15,222 nucleotides of DNA from CALMZN01 sp964540095 (GTDB lineage Bacteria > Patescibacteriota > Patescibacteriia > UBA1558 > GWA2-36-10), in contig CAZILH010000023.1 of NCBI GenBank assembly GCA_964540095.1, positions 1 through 15,222 of the forward strand, in the 5' to 3' direction. Shown here piece by piece: positions 13,463 to 15,222 of the stretch. The number at the start of each line of letters is the position of its first letter. Position 1 is the stretch's first letter. Made by a program: the position numbers and the translations under genes. The notes beneath the pieces were generated by a model. That model ran no database searches. It saw nothing but the letters and a program-made list of their open reading frames with translations, and was not told where the DNA came from.

Positions 13463-14569
13463 CTATGGACAAACTTTGCCTCCTGGATAATCTATCTGAT
13501 TTGCTTCCACACAACCATTTTGAGTACAAATGACGCTGTTTAGCGTGTCAGGACTATTTGACTGCAAGGCAAAAGACCAAGTGGCATCTTGGATAACTTT
13601 GTCCAAAACGCAGACCTTAGGAAATGAATCAGGAGCAATTGGCCAAGCTTGATTTATTTTTGGATTACACATATCAGCCCCGACTAAATAATTTGTCAAA
13701 GTCGAAGTATTAGAAGCGTCTGTACACAAAATAATGGCTGAAGCCAAACTTGAACCCCAAGCTACAGCTGTGGACAATTTGGCATTTGTTGTATCTTCAA
13801 TAATCACACCCGGCGTGCTAGTGGCTAGCTTGCCAGGACCAATAGGACTATAACCATTTTTCACCTCTGTGCCATCAGGATAGCTGTCACCGTCAGTATC
13901 AGCCACCAATGGATCGGTATTCCAAACATTTATTTCTTCGCCGTCATTCAAACCGTCAACATCTGTATCCATAACCAATGGATCTGTCTTGTAAGTTTTC
14001 ACTTCTTCCCGATCGCTCAAACTATCGCCATCAGTATCGGCTTGCAAAGCATTGGTGTTGTACTGACCTTCTTCCACGTCAGTCAATCCATCCGAGTCCG
14101 AGTCAGTTGTGTCAGCTTCATTAGTATTTTCATTATTATTTATATTAGCATTATCAACTTGATTGGTGTTTTGATTGTCATTAGTTGGTGACTTGATCTT
14201 GCCTTTGACAACGATCATATAATAAGCACCAGCACCCAGAGCCAAAACCAACAAAACTACCACCAAAATAATAATTATTTTGTTCAGTTTGTTCCCTGAC
14301 GTTTCACTAAACATCATGGCGTCAGCTGGTGGTACTTGCTGACTGGGCACAAAAGTCGTGTTGGACACTGGTTTGATCTTGCCAGATTGTACAGCACTGG
14401 GCTTGACCAGTGGTGACTGACTGCTTTGGGTCACTGGATCAACATCCGCAAACATGTCAGCCAAGGGCTGAGCTGGAGCCATGGATGGTGGCGGAGTTTG
14501 CGGAAGGGCGTTTGGATTTTGAGGCACCGAAGCGCTTTGGTTGTTTTGTTGTTTTAAATCATCAAACAT
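13463..14569 (-). CDS. Membrane-anchored protein with four TSP3 repeats and a Cys-rich C-terminal domain
   Basis: This 368-residue protein has a long Pro/Gln/Ser-rich cytoplasmic N-terminus (1-92), a single membrane helix (about 97-119), a short Asn-rich stalk (130-150), and four TSP3-like units (about 154-240, with motifs such as DSDSDGLTDVEE and DTDGDSLSDREE) that should bind calcium. The C-terminal domain (about 255-368) has six cysteines (C282, C301, C320, C348, C353, C367), enough for three disulfides outside the cell. It contains ATWSFALQSNS followed by a cysteine, which faintly recalls type IV pilin heads, but no prepilin peptidase site is present. It is first in the run leading to ybeY and dgkA. 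The stop is TAG. Function is unknown; adhesion or surface display is an inference. Confidence 0.82.
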   Translation of the reverse strand: MFDDLKQQNNQSASVPQNPNALPQTPPPSMAPAQPLADMFADVDPVTQSSQSPLVKPSAVQSGKIKPVSNTTFVPSQQVPPADAMMFSETSGNKLNKIIIILVVVLLVLALGAGAYYMIVVKGKIKSPTNDNQNTNQVDNANINNNENTNEADTTDSDSDGLTDVEEGQYNTNALQADTDGDSLSDREEVKTYKTDPLVMDTDVDGLNDGEEINVWNTDPLVADTDGDSYPDGTEVKNGYSPIGPGKLATSTPGVIIEDTTNAKLSTAVAWGSSLASAIILCTDASNTSTLTNYLVGADMCNPKINQAWPIAPDSFPKVCVLDKVIQDATWSFALQSNSPDTLNSVICTQNGCVEANQIDYPGGKVCP

Positions 14570-14608
14570 AATGTTTATTTTTAATAAATAATTTAAAGTT
14601 TATATATC

Positions 14609-15151
14609 TTACCAATATTTACTTATAAAATTTACAAATTCATGATACCAAATATCTACTTTATCAACCAAACTCTGCGTTTTAGAAACAACAAAATCTA
14701 CCCATTGATATCCACTAGAACTGGCATTGCTACTGGCTAAAGTTGCTGTGCCAGAATCTGGTCTAAATACCTGTAAATTATCTAGCCAAAATGGCCAAGG
14801 ACCCTGTAAGTTGCCGCCTCCGCCAAAATAAGTGACTGGTTTATCAATGCGATTAAATGTACCATCGACCACGACGCCGCTAGAATTATAACCAGTATAA
14901 GGCACGTCCGTAACCCGATAAACCCTCTGACCATCGAAATAAAATTCAAAAATACCATCACTGTTCCAAGTACTACCTGTTTGGGTGTTGTGTTTAAAAT
15001 ACCAAACTATGGTATGAGTATTGCCATCAGCCATATTAGCTAAAGCACTTGAAGAAAAACTCCTATCATAACCCGTACCATTACCGCCACCACGGTTATC
15101 AAAAAAATGCCAATTGGCCATGTCAGTCGGCGAACCGGGATTAGACTCCAC
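14609..15151 (-). CDS. Concanavalin-like (LamG/polysaccharide-lyase-like) secreted protein, 5' end damaged or cut
   Basis: The 180 readable residues look like the second half of a jelly-roll domain. MANWHFFDNRGGG (11-23), HTIVWYFKHN (46-55), SDGIFEFYFDGQRVYRV (64-80) and PFWLDNLQVFR (120-130) fit the strand pattern of LamG and heparinase-type folds, where a DG...DG segment is typical. After it come a Ser/Ala-rich linker and a hydrophobic, aromatic C-terminal helix (about 150-180). The nominal start is GTG at 15151, but the same frame stays open and domain-like for seven codons above it to a TGA at 15173-15175 and continues beyond to the window edge. The gene is probably longer and either interrupted or mis-sequenced. 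Substrate is unknown. Confidence 0.6.
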   Translation of the reverse strand: MESNPGSPTDMANWHFFDNRGGGNGTGYDRSFSSSALANMADGNTHTIVWYFKHNTQTGSTWNSDGIFEFYFDGQRVYRVTDVPYTGYNSSGVVVDGTFNRIDKPVTYFGGGGNLQGPWPFWLDNLQVFRPDSGTATLASSNASSSGYQWVDFVVSKTQSLVDKVDIWYHEFVNFISKYW

Positions 15152-15222
15152 TAACCAAGATACAACATCTATTCAGAAAGCAAAGAAAAATTTATAACCT
15201 ACTATACCGCTTGGGCAAGACG
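15152..15222. other. Window-edge segment, probable 5' continuation of the concanavalin-like gene
   Basis: No complete gene fits here. The minus-strand frame of the downstream gene reads SCPSGIVGYKFFFAF, then TGA, then IDVVSWL into the called start. One plus-strand frame is also open to the edge but has no start codon. Confidence 0.4.

Noticed and set aside
2116..15222. UGA reassigned to Gly or Trp (as in some CPR lineages)
   Set aside because: No complete conserved gene has an internal TGA, a functional-looking RF2 is present, and the metallo-beta-lactamase gene ends naturally at TGA with repeat DNA beyond it.

Overview
The window looks like a piece of an AT-rich Candidate Phyla Radiation (Patescibacteria) genome. 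This is an inference from gene content: ComEC split into a channel and a separate nuclease-like protein, membrane proteins with Asn-rich linkers and thrombospondin type 3 (TSP3) repeats, a long-form Ndk, tightly packed genes with weak Shine-Dalgarno sites, and mostly TAA stops. Every protein gene lies on the minus strand, so the window is described from right to left, in the direction of transcription. The genetic code appears standard. One clear gene ends in TGA, and no complete conserved gene has an internal TGA.

Right part (15222-11743): the window opens inside a concanavalin-like (LamG/polysaccharide-lyase-like) secreted protein whose frame crosses an in-frame TGA near the edge. Next comes a compact run: two single-pass membrane proteins with Asn-rich stalks and TSP3 calcium-binding repeats, ybeY (rRNA maturation) and dgkA/udpK (lipid kinase). 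The junctions in this run are 1-14 nt.

Middle (11736-5993): a strong promoter (TTGGCA-N17-TATAAT) precedes ftsA and ftsZ. These are followed closely by nrdR, a small membrane protein, an HtrA-type serine protease and prfB (RF2), joined to htrA by a 2-nt gap. RF2 carries SEF where the stop-codon-reading SPF tripeptide is expected, and it has no programmed frameshift.

Left-middle (5982-2116): another good promoter drives a secreted three-unit beta-rich surface protein, then the ComEC channel and a ComEC-type metallo-beta-lactamase protein overlapping it by 17 nt. This set suggests a DNA-uptake or cell-surface operon.

Left (2115-1): about 1 kb without a protein gene is the most unusual part. 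It holds a cluster of palindromic repeats (1893-2088) and two consecutive GC-rich, hairpin-dense units (about 1850-1637 and 1583-1186). Each unit has a promoter-like sequence and ends in a Rho-independent-type terminator on the minus strand. I read them as two structured non-coding RNAs that match no family I recognise. An orphan CheY-like receiver protein, ndk and another palindromic repeat complete the window.
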